In this document: positions 16,980-26,977 of the stretch, one piece after another
Numbering within the stretch: the first letter of the stretch is position 1
Layout of the letters: each line of letters opens with the position of its first letter
Source: Candidatus Kapaibacterium sp.
GTDB lineage: Bacteria; Bacteroidota; Ignavibacteria; Kapaibacteriales; Kapaibacteriaceae
Length of the DNA stretch: 64,000 bases
Assembly (NCBI GenBank): GCA_022842685.1
Contig: JALHPC010000003.1
Coordinates: forward strand, 50,585-114,584
Direction: 5' to 3'
Position numbers and translations under genes: made by a program
The notes under the pieces: model-generated
Seen by the model: only the letters and a program-made list of their open reading frames with translations
What the model was told of the DNA's origin: nothing
The model's database searches: none

Positions 16980-19396
16980 GAATAGCGATTGCGGTGTTCC
17001 TCATCTCTGCTGCAACGGCGTGGGCACAGCCCGGCTGTGTGTGGCTGCGCATCGTTGATGCCGACGATGCCATGCCTATCGCCAGAGCACGCGTGAGTGC
17101 CCAAGGAATGACGCCGTACGATGGTACAACCAACGGCGATGGGCGCTTGCGCATCTGCGGCACAGAGGGCGGAGCACCAGTTCGCATCGTTGCCGTTGGT
17201 TTCGAGTCCGTCGAGATGCGTCTACCCGACATGGTGGCAAAGCCAGACAGCGACGTGGTGGTGGTAATGTATCGCAAAAGCACACGTACGCCAGACGTAA
17301 CCGTAACGGCCGATCGGGAACAACGAATGGCCATGCGGTTGGACGACGTAACCAACGCAGCCATCTATGCGGGCAAAAAAACAGAGCGCATCGAGTTACA
17401 TGCCATTACGGCAAATACAGCCACAAACAATCCGCGCCAAGTATACGCTTCGATTCCTGGGCTCAACATCTGGGAGAGCGACGGTGCCGGCCTGCAGCTT
17501 GGCATTGGCGGTCGGGGCTTGTCGCCCAACAGAACGTCGAACTTCACTACGCGGCAGAATGGCTACGACATTTCGGCCGACCCGTTAGGGTATCCCGAAA
17601 GCTACTACACACCACCTCTCGAAGCTGTAGAGCGCATCGAATTGGTTCGCGGAGCTGGCTCGCTTCGCTACGGCACACAGTTTGGTGGCATGCTCAACTT
17701 TGTGATGCGCGAAGGCGACCGCAGTAAGCCTCTCGCCTCGCGTACGCGCCTGTCGGGTGGGTCGTTTGGCTTTGCCTCTTTGTACACCGAGGTAGGGGGC
17801 ACCGTAGAAGGCGTGAACTACATCGCCATATACCGCGGCGCGCGTGGCGACGGCTGGCGTCCGAATAGTGGCTTTGGCATGCACACGGCCTATGCCGCCG
17901 TGCGCATACCCCTAGGCGCTATGTGCAAGCTACAGGCCGAGTACACGTACACATCCTACTTGGCCCAACAGCCCGGAGGGCTTACTGACCGACAGTTTGC
18001 CGTTGACCCTTATCAGAGTTCGCGATCGAGGAATTGGTTTGGTGTAGACTGGAATCTGGCATCGCTACGGTTTGATGGTGTCTTGTCGGAGACCACAACG
18101 ATCCAGAGCATTCTATTTGCAACACTCGCCAGCAGGCGAGCTGTTGGCAACCTTGAGCGTATCAATGTGATCGACATGCAGGGAGAGCGAACGTTGATTG
18201 ATGGGCGATTTGAGAACATTGGTAACGAAACCACCCTGATGCATGACGTGGAGCTGTTTGACACAACGTCGACGGTGTTGGCGGGCTGGCGGCTGTTTCG
18301 AGGCACAACAACACAGCGCCAAGGCAATGCCAGTGCTGGTTCGGACGCCGATTTTCGATATCTGCGGCCGAACAATCTAGAAGGTTCGGACTTCCGGTTT
18401 CCGAACGACAATGCAGCGCTGTTTGCCGAGGCTGTGCTTCGCCTGGGCAGTGGTTGGGCTGTGGTTCCCGGGATACGCTTCGAGCACATTACGACGCGTA
18501 GCAACGGCTACTTCAAACAACGCCTGACGGACTTTGCCGGCAACGTCATTGTCGACACAAACATTACGGAGTCGCAAACGCGATCACGGTCGTTTGTGAT
18601 TGTTGGGCTTGGTATCACGCGACAACTAACGCGCGACGTTGAACTCTACGGCAACATCTCGCAGAATTATCGATCGATAACGTTTAGTGATTTGCGTATC
18701 GACAATCCCAATTTGATTGTCGACACGGCCATCACCGACGAGCGCGGATACAATGCCGACATCGGCATCCGGGGCTGCGTTGGCTCTGCACTACAGATTG
18801 ATGCCAGCGTGTTCTACCTGCGATACGACCGTCGGATTGGACAAATCCTTCGCGCCGATCAAGCGCCATTGTTTTTGCCATATCGCTATCGAACGAACAT
18901 CGCCGACGCCTACACCGCTGGCATAGAGGCCGTGGCTACCCTAGGCGTCTCGAGTCTCCTCGGCCTTGGCGCCGACGCACCTGATGTGCGATGGATGGTG
19001 AACGTTTCGGTTCTGCGCGGTGAATACATCAACACCGACGAACCAAGTGTGCGCGGCCGTCAAGTTGAGCTTGTGCCCCCATATACACTTCGAACGGGGC
19101 TACGAGCCTCGTGGGGTAGCTGGAACGCCTCGATTCTTGCGGCGGTAACTGGACGCCATTACACCGATGCAACCAACGCAGAACTAAGCGCCACAGCCGT
19201 TAACGGCAGTATCCCGCAGTACACCGTTGTGGATGCGTCGGTTCGATACCGCTTCGGATCGATAGCCGCAGAACTCAGTGTAAATAATGCTCTGGATGCA
19301 CTGTACTTCACGCGGCGCGCAGAGGCCTATCCTGGACCCGGCATCATTCCGGCCGACATTCGCAGCGTTACACTCACGCTTGAAGCCACGTTGTAA
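16970..19396 (+). CDS. TonB-dependent receptor, FecA-like
   Basis: 808 aa outer-membrane receptor. Start at 16970 gives a signal peptide (AVFLISAATAWAQ) and overlaps the HTTM stop by 10 bp. Residues about 20-95 form a carboxypeptidase-regulatory-like domain; the plug (about 130-240) has PRQVYASIPGLNIWESDGAG, GIGGRGLSPNR and VERIELVRGAGSLRYGTQFGG; the rest is a 22-strand-type barrel ending DIRSVTLTLEATL. FecA-like receptors take up ferric citrate or similar chelates; final gene of the imelysin operon, supporting iron uptake. The energising TonB-ExbBD is not in the window. Confidence 0.88.
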   Translation: MGVRIAIAVFLISAATAWAQPGCVWLRIVDADDAMPIARARVSAQGMTPYDGTTNGDGRLRICGTEGGAPVRIVAVGFESVEMRLPDMVAKPDSDVVVVMYRKSTRTPDVTVTADREQRMAMRLDDVTNAAIYAGKKTERIELHAITANTATNNPRQVYASIPGLNIWESDGAGLQLGIGGRGLSPNRTSNFTTRQNGYDISADPLGYPESYYTPPLEAVERIELVRGAGSLRYGTQFGGMLNFVMREGDRSKPLASRTRLSGGSFGFASLYTEVGGTVEGVNYIAIYRGARGDGWRPNSGFGMHTAYAAVRIPLGAMCKLQAEYTYTSYLAQQPGGLTDRQFAVDPYQSSRSRNWFGVDWNLASLRFDGVLSETTTIQSILFATLASRRAVGNLERINVIDMQGERTLIDGRFENIGNETTLMHDVELFDTTSTVLAGWRLFRGTTTQRQGNASAGSDADFRYLRPNNLEGSDFRFPNDNAALFAEAVLRLGSGWAVVPGIRFEHITTRSNGYFKQRLTDFAGNVIVDTNITESQTRSRSFVIVGLGITRQLTRDVELYGNISQNYRSITFSDLRIDNPNLIVDTAITDERGYNADIGIRGCVGSALQIDASVFYLRYDRRIGQILRADQAPLFLPYRYRTNIADAYTAGIEAVATLGVSSLLGLGADAPDVRWMVNVSVLRGEYINTDEPSVRGRQVELVPPYTLRTGLRASWGSWNASILAAVTGRHYTDATNAELSATAVNGSIPQYTVVDASVRYRFGSIAAELSVNNALDALYFTRRAEAYPGPGIIPADIRSVTLTLEATL

Positions 19397-19409
19397 CATC
19401 AACAACGTG
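19387..19409. other. Hairpin between convergent receptor genes
   Basis: CACGTTGT/ACAACGTG with a 7-nt loop, spanning the stop codon of the first receptor. No T-tract, so a weak or Rho-linked end at best. Confidence 0.3.
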
Positions 19410-19421
19410 CGACGATTGCGA

Positions 19422-21824
19422 CTAGAACTCGATAATGATGCCTATCGTTGGCGTTACTAAGGTCGACGTGTTGTCGAGGAACAGCGGGATCGCGTTCGAA
19501 CCATCCGCACGAACGGGCTGTCCGTCGGTACTTACCCAGTCGGTGTTCTCGGGATTACGCTGAAAGGTATACTGCTGCGGTGCATCCAATGCAAACCCCG
19601 CAACATTCTGGACATCGAGGAAGAGGTCGAGCGACCACGACTCGAACGACCACTTTTTGTCGATGCGAATGTCGATTTGTCGAAAGGCACGAAGACGCTC
19701 TTGGTTTAGGCGTTCGTTATCCAACTGTACCTGGCCCGTAAGTAGGTAGAGTCTGCGAGACGCCGTTGTGTCGATAGGAGTAAAGGGCGAACCACCGGCA
19801 TAGCGAAACTTCGCGCCAAACTCCCACCCACCATCCAGCTTGTATCCAACAATACCACTTACCAAGTGGCGGAAGTCCCAAGCGGAAGGAACAAACTCGT
19901 CAGAGAAGAGGCCCGTGAACTCGCTGAACAAGAGGGTATACGACACCGTAGTAAAGAAGCGTTCAGTGAGTTTCTTTTGGAAGAATAGCTCGGCGCCGTA
20001 CGCCCTACCACGCCCTACGCTAGCTACGGGTTCGTTGCCAAGCACGGCAAAGTCGGTTCCGCGGTTAGCAAGAGACACACTGTCAAGCAAAGAAACAGGA
20101 TAGTCGCTATAGGTCTTATAGAAGCCCTCAAGCGTCATCCGAATACTTGGTTCGGGTACGAACTCTACTCCCGCCACATAGTGGGTGGTGCCAATGTAGT
20201 TCGTGTTGCGATTGACGAGCTGATTATTTGCATCACGGAATCCAAGGATGGTGTACTGCGGTAGCTTGTAATAGCGTCCAACGGAAGCATTGAGATTCCA
20301 CGACGAGTCGAGAACGAACGACGCCGATACGCGCGGCGAAAACGTCCGCCAGAACTCGTTGCCAGTCGTCATAAACGTATTGCCGTCGGCACGAATGCCG
20401 CCAGAAAGCAGCAGGCGATTTGCGAGCACCGAGGTTGAAACGTCGGCATAGGCACCATAGCGAAAGAAGTCCATGTCGGACGCAAAGTCCAGCACGCGCT
20501 CGGGCGAAATGCGGTTGAACGTTGCATTGTTGTACTTGGAGTACTGGCCCTGAATACCGAAGCGAATCGACGTATTCTCGGAAAGCGTGCGATACTCGAT
20601 GCGTCCCTTGTTTTCGATTTCTTGCGAATTCACTCGCAAGCCAACGCCGATCACGTTGCCGATGTTGTCGCGCTCGTTACGCAATAGCTGATTGTCGAAC
20701 ATGTTTCGGCTCAGGACGAAGAGCAACTGGCCATTATCGAGCGACTTCTTGAGCGACGCGCCAAACGTATAGTTCCATTGTTCGATGGCAGGTGCCGCTC
20801 GTAGAACGAACTCCTTGTCGGGCGTCGCTTCGCGGGGCACGCCAAACTCGAAGAAGTCGAGAGCGCCAACGCCAAGCACCGTGAGTGTCGTCTTGTTGTC
20901 GAACTGCGTTGTTGTCTTAAACTGGAAGTCCCAAAAGTTGGGCCGTATGGGCAAGTCGATTGCTTGGAACAGCAGGTCGAGGTACGAACGTCGTGCCGAG
21001 GCGATGAACGTTGTGTTGTCGGATACCGGTCCGTCGAACGTGAGTGCGACTTCGGTAGCACTTACGCGGATGTTACCTTGGAGGTTCTCCTTGTTGCCTT
21101 CCTTTTGGGTAACGGCGATGACAGACGACAGTGCATTGTCGTAGCCACTACCGAACGACGACGACGACAGGGTAACGTCTTCGATGAAGGCCACGTTGAG
21201 AATGCCTGCTGGTCCGCCGGCGCTGCCTTGCGTTGCAAAGTGATTGATTTGCGGAATCTCGATACCATCTAGATAGTAGACGTTTTCGCTGGGACCGCCA
21301 CCGCGCACGGTGATGTCGTTGCGGAAACTGGCGCCGCCCGTAGCGCCGCCCACGCCGGGTAACGCTTGTAGCACGCGTGAGATATCAAAGTTGCCACCGG
21401 GATTACTGCGAATCTCTTCGGTTGTAAGGCTTTGCACCGAGAGTGGCGTTTCCGAGCGCTTGCCGAAGGTCCTACCTTCGACCGTTACGGCCTCGCCTTG
21501 AGCTGTTGCCGGCTCGAGTTCAATCACGAGGTTCACTACGTTGCCCGACGTGACCACGATGTTGAACAGTTGTGTGGGCTTAAAGCCAACCGATGTAGCC
21601 ACAACGGTGTAGGACTTGGGAGGAATCTTCTTTACGCTATACTCTCCCCGAGCGTTAGCAAATGCGCCAAGAGTGGTACCTTCGAGGCGTATCGTCGCTC
21701 CTGGTATCGCCTCTTGCGTTGCCGAATTACGCACGGTTCCCGAGATCGTGCCCGAGCTTTGTGCTTGCGTTGTATAGAAACCTGCAAGTAGTAGCAGGCA
21801 GGCAGTGATAAGATTTCTACTCAT
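19422..21824 (-). CDS. TonB-dependent receptor with carboxypeptidase-regulatory domain
   Basis: 800 aa from the ATG at 21824 (an ATG four codons upstream is equally possible; no SD either way). Signal peptide LITACLLLLAGFYTTQAQ, then the regulatory domain SGTISGTVRNSATQEAIPGATI (about 22-105), a plug with SRVLQALPGVGGATGG, DITVRGGGPSENVYYLDGIEIP and AGILNVAFIEDVTL, and a barrel ending in TPTIGIIIEF with the terminal Phe of outer-membrane proteins. No SusD partner is adjacent, so it is unlikely to be a glycan-uptake pair. Substrate is unknown. Confidence 0.88.
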   Translation of the reverse strand: MSRNLITACLLLLAGFYTTQAQSSGTISGTVRNSATQEAIPGATIRLEGTTLGAFANARGEYSVKKIPPKSYTVVATSVGFKPTQLFNIVVTSGNVVNLVIELEPATAQGEAVTVEGRTFGKRSETPLSVQSLTTEEIRSNPGGNFDISRVLQALPGVGGATGGASFRNDITVRGGGPSENVYYLDGIEIPQINHFATQGSAGGPAGILNVAFIEDVTLSSSSFGSGYDNALSSVIAVTQKEGNKENLQGNIRVSATEVALTFDGPVSDNTTFIASARRSYLDLLFQAIDLPIRPNFWDFQFKTTTQFDNKTTLTVLGVGALDFFEFGVPREATPDKEFVLRAAPAIEQWNYTFGASLKKSLDNGQLLFVLSRNMFDNQLLRNERDNIGNVIGVGLRVNSQEIENKGRIEYRTLSENTSIRFGIQGQYSKYNNATFNRISPERVLDFASDMDFFRYGAYADVSTSVLANRLLLSGGIRADGNTFMTTGNEFWRTFSPRVSASFVLDSSWNLNASVGRYYKLPQYTILGFRDANNQLVNRNTNYIGTTHYVAGVEFVPEPSIRMTLEGFYKTYSDYPVSLLDSVSLANRGTDFAVLGNEPVASVGRGRAYGAELFFQKKLTERFFTTVSYTLLFSEFTGLFSDEFVPSAWDFRHLVSGIVGYKLDGGWEFGAKFRYAGGSPFTPIDTTASRRLYLLTGQVQLDNERLNQERLRAFRQIDIRIDKKWSFESWSLDLFLDVQNVAGFALDAPQQYTFQRNPENTDWVSTDGQPVRADGSNAIPLFLDNTSTLVTPTIGIIIEF

Positions 21825-21985
21825 AGGTGCAGCCATGGTGAAGGGCGCGCTAACACGACAGCAATCGTTGCGGTTCCCGCATGCCAAAACATTGGCAGTG
21901 CTACACTGTGACGGGGGTCACTGTATGGCGGTACGAACTTTGCGAATTTGCATCATCATTCAACATCAATTCACAGGAAATCATC

Positions 21986-22306
21986 ATGTTAGGGCGCATT
22001 CTATCTATGCTGCAAGGGGGCACCGGTAACGTTGCCGAGGTACTTGCAGGCAAACACATTGTTATCGATGTACGAACGCCGCAGGAGTTTGCTGGCGGCC
22101 ATGTTGCTGGCTCAAAGAACATTCCGTTGCAGCAGCTACAAGGTCGGATGAACGAGATTCCGAGCGACGTACCCATCGTGTTTTGTTGCGCCAGTGGAGC
22201 GCGCAGTGGTTCGGCAACGTCGGCAGCACAAGCTGCAGGCCGAACGGCGGTCAACGGCGGTCCGTGGGTAAACGTCAACCGCCTGCTTGCAGGGAGTCGC
22301 TCATGA
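21986..22306 (+). CDS. Cytoplasmic single-domain rhodanese
   Basis: 106 aa from the ATG at 21986 (AGGAAA upstream). One rhodanese domain with IVIDVRTPQEFAGGHVAGSKNIPL and the active-site loop CASGARS (Cys68); it lacks a signal peptide. Rhodaneses move sulfane sulfur through a cysteine persulfide. It is coupled by an ATGA overlap to a second, exported rhodanese. Confidence 0.9.
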   Translation: MLGRILSMLQGGTGNVAEVLAGKHIVIDVRTPQEFAGGHVAGSKNIPLQQLQGRMNEIPSDVPIVFCCASGARSGSATSAAQAAGRTAVNGGPWVNVNRLLAGSRS

Positions 22307-22692
22307 AGTCGCTGTGGCGTTGGGCGATGCCCGTTATCATGCTTGTAGCTGCGGGCTGGGCGGTGTTTGCACAGGGAACGAATCAGGTTGTGCCAGACAA
22401 GGCCGTGGAGCTGATGAAGTCGCAACCGTCGTTGATAGTACTTGATGTACGCACGGCGGGGGAGTATGCTGGCGGACACCTAGTGGGTGCAATCAACATT
22501 GATGTTACGAAGTCCGAGTTTGACAAGAGAATTGCACGACTTGATAAGAAGAAGCCAATCTTGGTATACTGCGCTGTGGGCGGAAGAAGTGCTAAGGCTA
22601 CGAAGATGCTAACAGAAGCTGGGTTTACAGTTTACGATCTCGTGGGTGGCTTTAGTCGGTGGCAGCGCGAGGGCCGCCCGTCGGAGCGTTAA
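22303..22692 (+). CDS. Exported rhodanese-like sulfurtransferase
   Basis: 129 aa: a signal peptide (VIMLVAAGWAVFAQ) followed by a rhodanese domain with LIVLDVRTAGEYAGGHLVGAIN and active loop CAVGGRS (Cys90). Start is fixed by overlap with the upstream stop. The pair of cytoplasmic and periplasmic rhodaneses suggests sulfur handling on both sides of the inner membrane; no sulfur-oxidation genes are nearby. Confidence 0.88.
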   Translation: MKSLWRWAMPVIMLVAAGWAVFAQGTNQVVPDKAVELMKSQPSLIVLDVRTAGEYAGGHLVGAINIDVTKSEFDKRIARLDKKKPILVYCAVGGRSAKATKMLTEAGFTVYDLVGGFSRWQREGRPSER

Positions 22693-22703
22693 GGATGGCA
22701 GAC

Positions 22704-23567
22704 ATGTTTGCCGATAGCTTCGTGGGCTATGCCCGGTGGGTCTGGTATGCGTTGATGCATCCGGGCTGGGATAACTTCCTCTTGTGGCTTGTAGTTCTGT
22801 CGATTGTGGTATGGATGGTGGAAATCATCGTTCCATGGCGAAGGAACCAGCCGATCATTCGGAAGGATTTTTGGCTCGACGCGTGGTACATGGTGTTTAA
22901 CGTCGTGGTGTTTTCACTCATTGGCTACTATGCCATTTCCAATGTGGTTGCCCACGCCGTGCGATCGGCATTGCTGGAAGTAACGGGGTGGGAGAGCTTG
23001 GCCGTGATTGACCTGTCGAGTCTGCCTGTGTGGTCGCAGTTGCTCATCATGTTTGTGCTGCGCGACTTCATTCAGTGGAATGTACATATCGTGCTGCACC
23101 GTGTGCCGTGGCTGTGGGAGTTCCATAAGGTCCATCACAGCGTAGAGCAGATGGGCTTTGCTGCTCACTTGCGGTTTCATTGGATGGAGACGATTGTGTA
23201 CCGTGTGGTTGAGTACATTCCGTTAGCGCTTCTAGGATTTGGCATCAGTGAGTTTCTGATTGTCCATGTAGTTGCGTTAGCAATCGGCCACCTTAACCAC
23301 GCAAACGTGCGGCTGCCACTGGGCAAGCTTGTCTATGTGTTCAACTCGCCGCAGATGCACATCTGGCATCATGCTAAAGACATCCCAAAGGGGTCGTACG
23401 GCGTGAACTATGGTCTCTCGCTAAGTGTGTGGGATTGGCTGTTTGGCACTGCATGGATGCCCAAGGATGGAAGAGACATCGCGCTCGGATTCGAAGATGT
23501 CGAGCGATATCCTACGTCGTTCTGGCAACAGATGCGAGCTCCGTTTACGCGACGACCAAGGGCGTAA
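22704..23567 (+). CDS. Fatty acid hydroxylase / sterol desaturase-family membrane protein
   Basis: 287 aa from the ATG at 22704, chosen because AAGGA lies 8 nt upstream (ATG at 22695 is the alternative). Four or more membrane helices and the di-iron histidine motifs of the family: HRVPWLWEFHKVHHS, GHLNHANV and HIWHHAKD. It would hydroxylate or desaturate a lipid in the membrane. Third in the rhodanese cluster; the link may be only transcriptional. Confidence 0.85.
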   Translation: MFADSFVGYARWVWYALMHPGWDNFLLWLVVLSIVVWMVEIIVPWRRNQPIIRKDFWLDAWYMVFNVVVFSLIGYYAISNVVAHAVRSALLEVTGWESLAVIDLSSLPVWSQLLIMFVLRDFIQWNVHIVLHRVPWLWEFHKVHHSVEQMGFAAHLRFHWMETIVYRVVEYIPLALLGFGISEFLIVHVVALAIGHLNHANVRLPLGKLVYVFNSPQMHIWHHAKDIPKGSYGVNYGLSLSVWDWLFGTAWMPKDGRDIALGFEDVERYPTSFWQQMRAPFTRRPRA

Positions 23568-23584
23568 GGGATATACAAAAAGCA

Positions 23585-23616
23585 AGCGGGGCGTGACACA
23601 AGTGTCACGCCCCGCT
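23585..23616. terminator. Bidirectional terminator
   Basis: Perfect 15-bp inverted repeat AGCGGGGCGTGACAC/GTGTCACGCCCCGCT with a minimal loop between convergent genes. On minus it is followed by TGCTTTTTG, on plus by GTTGTTTC, so it should work best for the minus gene. Confidence 0.8.
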
Positions 23617-23646
23617 GTTGTTTCGAGGAAAGGTATCGCTGACTGA

Positions 23647-26361
23647 TTAGCGAACCATCGTCACGGGAACCGTGGCGATGGTGCTACCATGCTGAACTAC
23701 GATGTAGTACATGCCACTTGATACTGGTGTGCCAGCAGCATCGCGGCCATCCCAGCGAACCAACGTGCCTGCAGTAGCGTCGGCTACGTCGAACGAGGTA
23801 ACCGTGCGGCCAGTTGCCGACATCACACGAATGGCAGCATTACCCGTGAGTGAGCCAAGCGAAATCGACACGGCGTCGAACGACGGGTTGGGTGCAACGG
23901 TAATGCCTAGGTTTGCGGCCTCGACCACACTCGATGGGTCGTCGCCCAATCCAGCCATGTTGACAGAGCTATTACCACCGGTCGACGAAACGATGTTCAC
24001 AGTTGCTGCTTTGGCACCTGTGGTAGTTGGAGTAAAGTCCAAGCAGAGCTGAACTGTTTGTCCAGCACCAACGGTCACTGGCATTGTCGACTGCACAGCG
24101 AACTGATCGCTATTAGCTCCGGCAATCGATGCGTTGTCGATGGCTATGTCGGTGCTGGAGGTGTTCGTTACGTCTACGCAGAGTGTCTTCGTTGTTGTAA
24201 TCGCAACCGTGCCAAAGTCAGCAAGCTGTGCAACGTCGTAACGAAGCACCGCTTCGGCTGCCAGCGTGATAGTGCCGGTGCTATTGGCGGGAGCATCTGT
24301 TGTAATGGTGATGGCACCTGCCATTGTACCGCGAGTACCGGCCGTGCCAACGACGGTGATGCTAGCTGACTGGCCTGGCTGCAGTGTGTACAGGTTGGCT
24401 GGAGCACTTGTAACAACAAAGGCGGGGTTCGAAGAAGTTACCGAAAGTACGGTGAGAGGAGCCGTGCCCGAGTTGGTGATAACGCTTGCAAGTGTAGCTG
24501 TGCGTGAGTGGCCGACGGGGATTTCGCCCATGTTGTGCGAGGCAACAGCGAGCTCAAGTTCGGCAACAGGAATAACTTCTTCGACAACCTTGACGAGTGC
24601 GGATGTCGAGGTGACAGCACCACATCCGTTGCGGATGATGGCGTTATACGAACCAGCATCGGAGAACTTCGACTGTGCAATGGTGAAGTCTAGCGATGTT
24701 GCGCCTGGAATTGGCTGACCATTCTTGAACCACTGAACAGTACGAACATCGGTTGCTCCAATCGACAAGTTGATTGGCTTACCAACTTCGACCGTCATGG
24801 CGCTGAGGTTCTTTGTGATGGTTGGTGGAGCAATAACCGTGATTACGGCGGCAGCTGAAGTGACGTTCAGGCCGCATGTGCCGGTTGCGCGGACGGTATA
24901 GCGGCCAGCGTTGGCAGCTGTCACACGATCAATCGTAAGAACATTCGAATTGATGTTCGGAATGGCAACGGTATCGCGGAACCACTGATAACTCAGGTCC
25001 GAACCAGTAAAGTCGGAAGATAATGTCAGGCGTTGCCCTACACAGGCGTCCGTGGAGGTTGGGCTTGAAACGAGAACTGGTTGTAGGTATCCCGAAAGCG
25101 TTACCTCGCGACTGGTTGCAGTAACACGACAGTTATTAGGGTTCGGAACGTTGCTTGTAGCGACGCAACGATACAGGCCATTCATCGAGTACTGATAGTT
25201 GTTAATGGCGTACGTTGGGCTTGTAGCGCCAGGAATTGCCTGGCCATTACGGAACCACTGATACGTCAGGTTGGTGCCCGACGCCGTAAACGTCATGCTA
25301 GAATTCGTTCCTGGGCAAAGGACTAGGTCGTTTGGCTCAGACGTCGTGCGCGGACGGAATACCACGTTAAACGCCGTCGTCGAGCTAGTAACCGTCGGGG
25401 CACACTGGCCACTCACTACACAGTCATACGTACCAACGTGGGTAGGACCGGCATTCATAATCACGAGGTTCGAATCTGTAGCGCCAGGAATATTAACGCC
25501 GTTGAACCTCCATTGCATCTGACGGCCTGTGGCTACAGCACGAATGCGCAGCGTATCGTTGGCCCCTTCACAAACGTCGCGTGTTGCGGGTGGCTGTTGG
25601 GTAATCGTGGGCGCTAGAGCTACTGTAAGCACGGCAGGCGAGGAGCCCGTGATAGCTGTGTTCGGATTACAGGCGTCACGCAGTAAGACATCATAGATAC
25701 CGCCACTACTAGCGTTAACAGCCAACGTCCACGATGGAACCGACGTCGTGGCTTGTACTACGCCATCCTTGCGCCAGTCGTACGTGCCATTCGTCATAGT
25801 TGATGCAACTGTAAACGTCGTGGTTGTTCCCGTACAAGCTGCTCGGCTCGTTGGTTGTTGTGTGATGGTGGGACCTGCACAAGGCGACGCCACCGTGAAC
25901 CGTGCAATGACCTCGCCGTTGGCAGTAGGTCCAGGACATACATTAGGAACGCGGAGCCGGTCGGCCTTTTGTACGCCGTTCACAAGGACTAAACCATCAG
26001 ACGACCGCACGATTGTGAGTCGAGTACCCTGCCAGTTGTCGCCGAACGAGTCATATCCGTAGAGAATGTAGTCTCCTGGTACGACGTTGAACGTCACGGT
26101 AGTTGGTGGTGTGCTGCCTGTAGGATGGCACGTAACGCTTTGATTGGTTGCTGCATTGACAACATTCCAACCCACTTCGGTGGGATACGTGTCGCGATTC
26201 GGATTGTCCAACCGAAGCGTGACCGTTTGTGCAAACGAGCTGCCGAACGCCAACAGGCAAAGAACGGCTGCCAACATTGCACGCTGAAAACGGAAGAGCG
26301 ACACCTTGCCCACAACAGACGTGGCATTGGCTGCCGACCTCGAACGTGTTTCAAGGAACAT
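23647..26361 (-). CDS. Secreted T9SS cargo with Ig-like and ASH-type domains
   Basis: 904 aa from the ATG at 26361 (GAGGT upstream); the signal helix (MLAAVLCLLAFGSSFAQ) starts about 28 residues in, a long n-region often seen in T9SS cargo. An N-terminal beta domain (about 45-135) is followed by five Ig-like domains with YQWFRNGQAIPGATS-type strands, an ASH/choice-of-anchor domain (HNMGEIPVGHSRTATLASV, then a second such unit) and a T9SS sorting domain (VAPNPSFDAVSISL, GMYYIVVQ, VTMVR). Probably a surface adhesin or matrix protein. Confidence 0.85.
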   Translation of the reverse strand: MFLETRSRSAANATSVVGKVSLFRFQRAMLAAVLCLLAFGSSFAQTVTLRLDNPNRDTYPTEVGWNVVNAATNQSVTCHPTGSTPPTTVTFNVVPGDYILYGYDSFGDNWQGTRLTIVRSSDGLVLVNGVQKADRLRVPNVCPGPTANGEVIARFTVASPCAGPTITQQPTSRAACTGTTTTFTVASTMTNGTYDWRKDGVVQATTSVPSWTLAVNASSGGIYDVLLRDACNPNTAITGSSPAVLTVALAPTITQQPPATRDVCEGANDTLRIRAVATGRQMQWRFNGVNIPGATDSNLVIMNAGPTHVGTYDCVVSGQCAPTVTSSTTAFNVVFRPRTTSEPNDLVLCPGTNSSMTFTASGTNLTYQWFRNGQAIPGATSPTYAINNYQYSMNGLYRCVATSNVPNPNNCRVTATSREVTLSGYLQPVLVSSPTSTDACVGQRLTLSSDFTGSDLSYQWFRDTVAIPNINSNVLTIDRVTAANAGRYTVRATGTCGLNVTSAAAVITVIAPPTITKNLSAMTVEVGKPINLSIGATDVRTVQWFKNGQPIPGATSLDFTIAQSKFSDAGSYNAIIRNGCGAVTSTSALVKVVEEVIPVAELELAVASHNMGEIPVGHSRTATLASVITNSGTAPLTVLSVTSSNPAFVVTSAPANLYTLQPGQSASITVVGTAGTRGTMAGAITITTDAPANSTGTITLAAEAVLRYDVAQLADFGTVAITTTKTLCVDVTNTSSTDIAIDNASIAGANSDQFAVQSTMPVTVGAGQTVQLCLDFTPTTTGAKAATVNIVSSTGGNSSVNMAGLGDDPSSVVEAANLGITVAPNPSFDAVSISLGSLTGNAAIRVMSATGRTVTSFDVADATAGTLVRWDGRDAAGTPVSSGMYYIVVQHGSTIATVPVTMVR

Positions 26362-26977
26362 AACGGTTACCTCAAAGATGAAAGATTGTGAAACGTGGAG
26401 CCACACCAACGTGGGGCTTCATGTTGTGAAAGTTTGTTGTCCAGAAACGCAGAATTGCAACCCGTCTCAAGAGTGCAGTAGAGTAGGGTATCGTGCCGCC
26501 TTCGTATTCAGCGTGGGCGTAGGATCGCCGTGGGACAACGGGCTTTCCATCTCGGGTTTTGGCGTGGTGTGACTCGATTCGTCTGACGGCACGAACCGAA
26601 AATAGCACAAATGTTGGATTCATAACATAGGTAGGACTGTAACATTTTTCATGTTGATGGTATGTCGATGTTTCGGCCTTGTTAGGCCGAAATACTAACG
26701 TCTTGCGGCACAATCTCTTGGGGTGATCCAGCGCATCAAGCGCATATGAACGATGGGCAGATGTCCGCGTTCGTTTGTGTAGAGTGTTCGATCCGGCTGG
26801 CCTCATTAGTTTGCCGCATTGGTGTAACAACATCAACGGATTGTTGTTTACGGGTTAGCTTGGTCGCTTGACGGTGATCCCGTGGTGGCGCTTCTTCGAG
26901 GTTGCCGCCGTATCTCCGAGTTTTCTGCCTTAAATCTTTCGACGTATAGTTCTCTTCACGCTTCTAGGTACCTACTC
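26362..26977. other. 615-bp intergenic region between divergent cargo genes
   Basis: No gene is convincing; the 154-aa minus ORF in it has no fold-like composition. It contains the hairpin at 26671-26692 and must hold the promoters for both T9SS cargo genes, though I do not see a full TTTG/TAnnTTTG pair for either. Confidence 0.5.
26671..26692. other. Isolated hairpin in the intergenic region
   Basis: TTTCGGCCT-TGTT-AGGCCGAAA, perfect 9-bp stem with a tetraloop, about 290 bp from the nearest start codon on the plus side. Possible protein-binding site or small-RNA end. Confidence 0.4.

Noticed and set aside
26372-26836. 154-aa minus ORF in the intergenic region
   Set aside because: Composition (many His, Arg, Thr, low hydrophobic periodicity) is non-coding, with no SD or homology that I can see.
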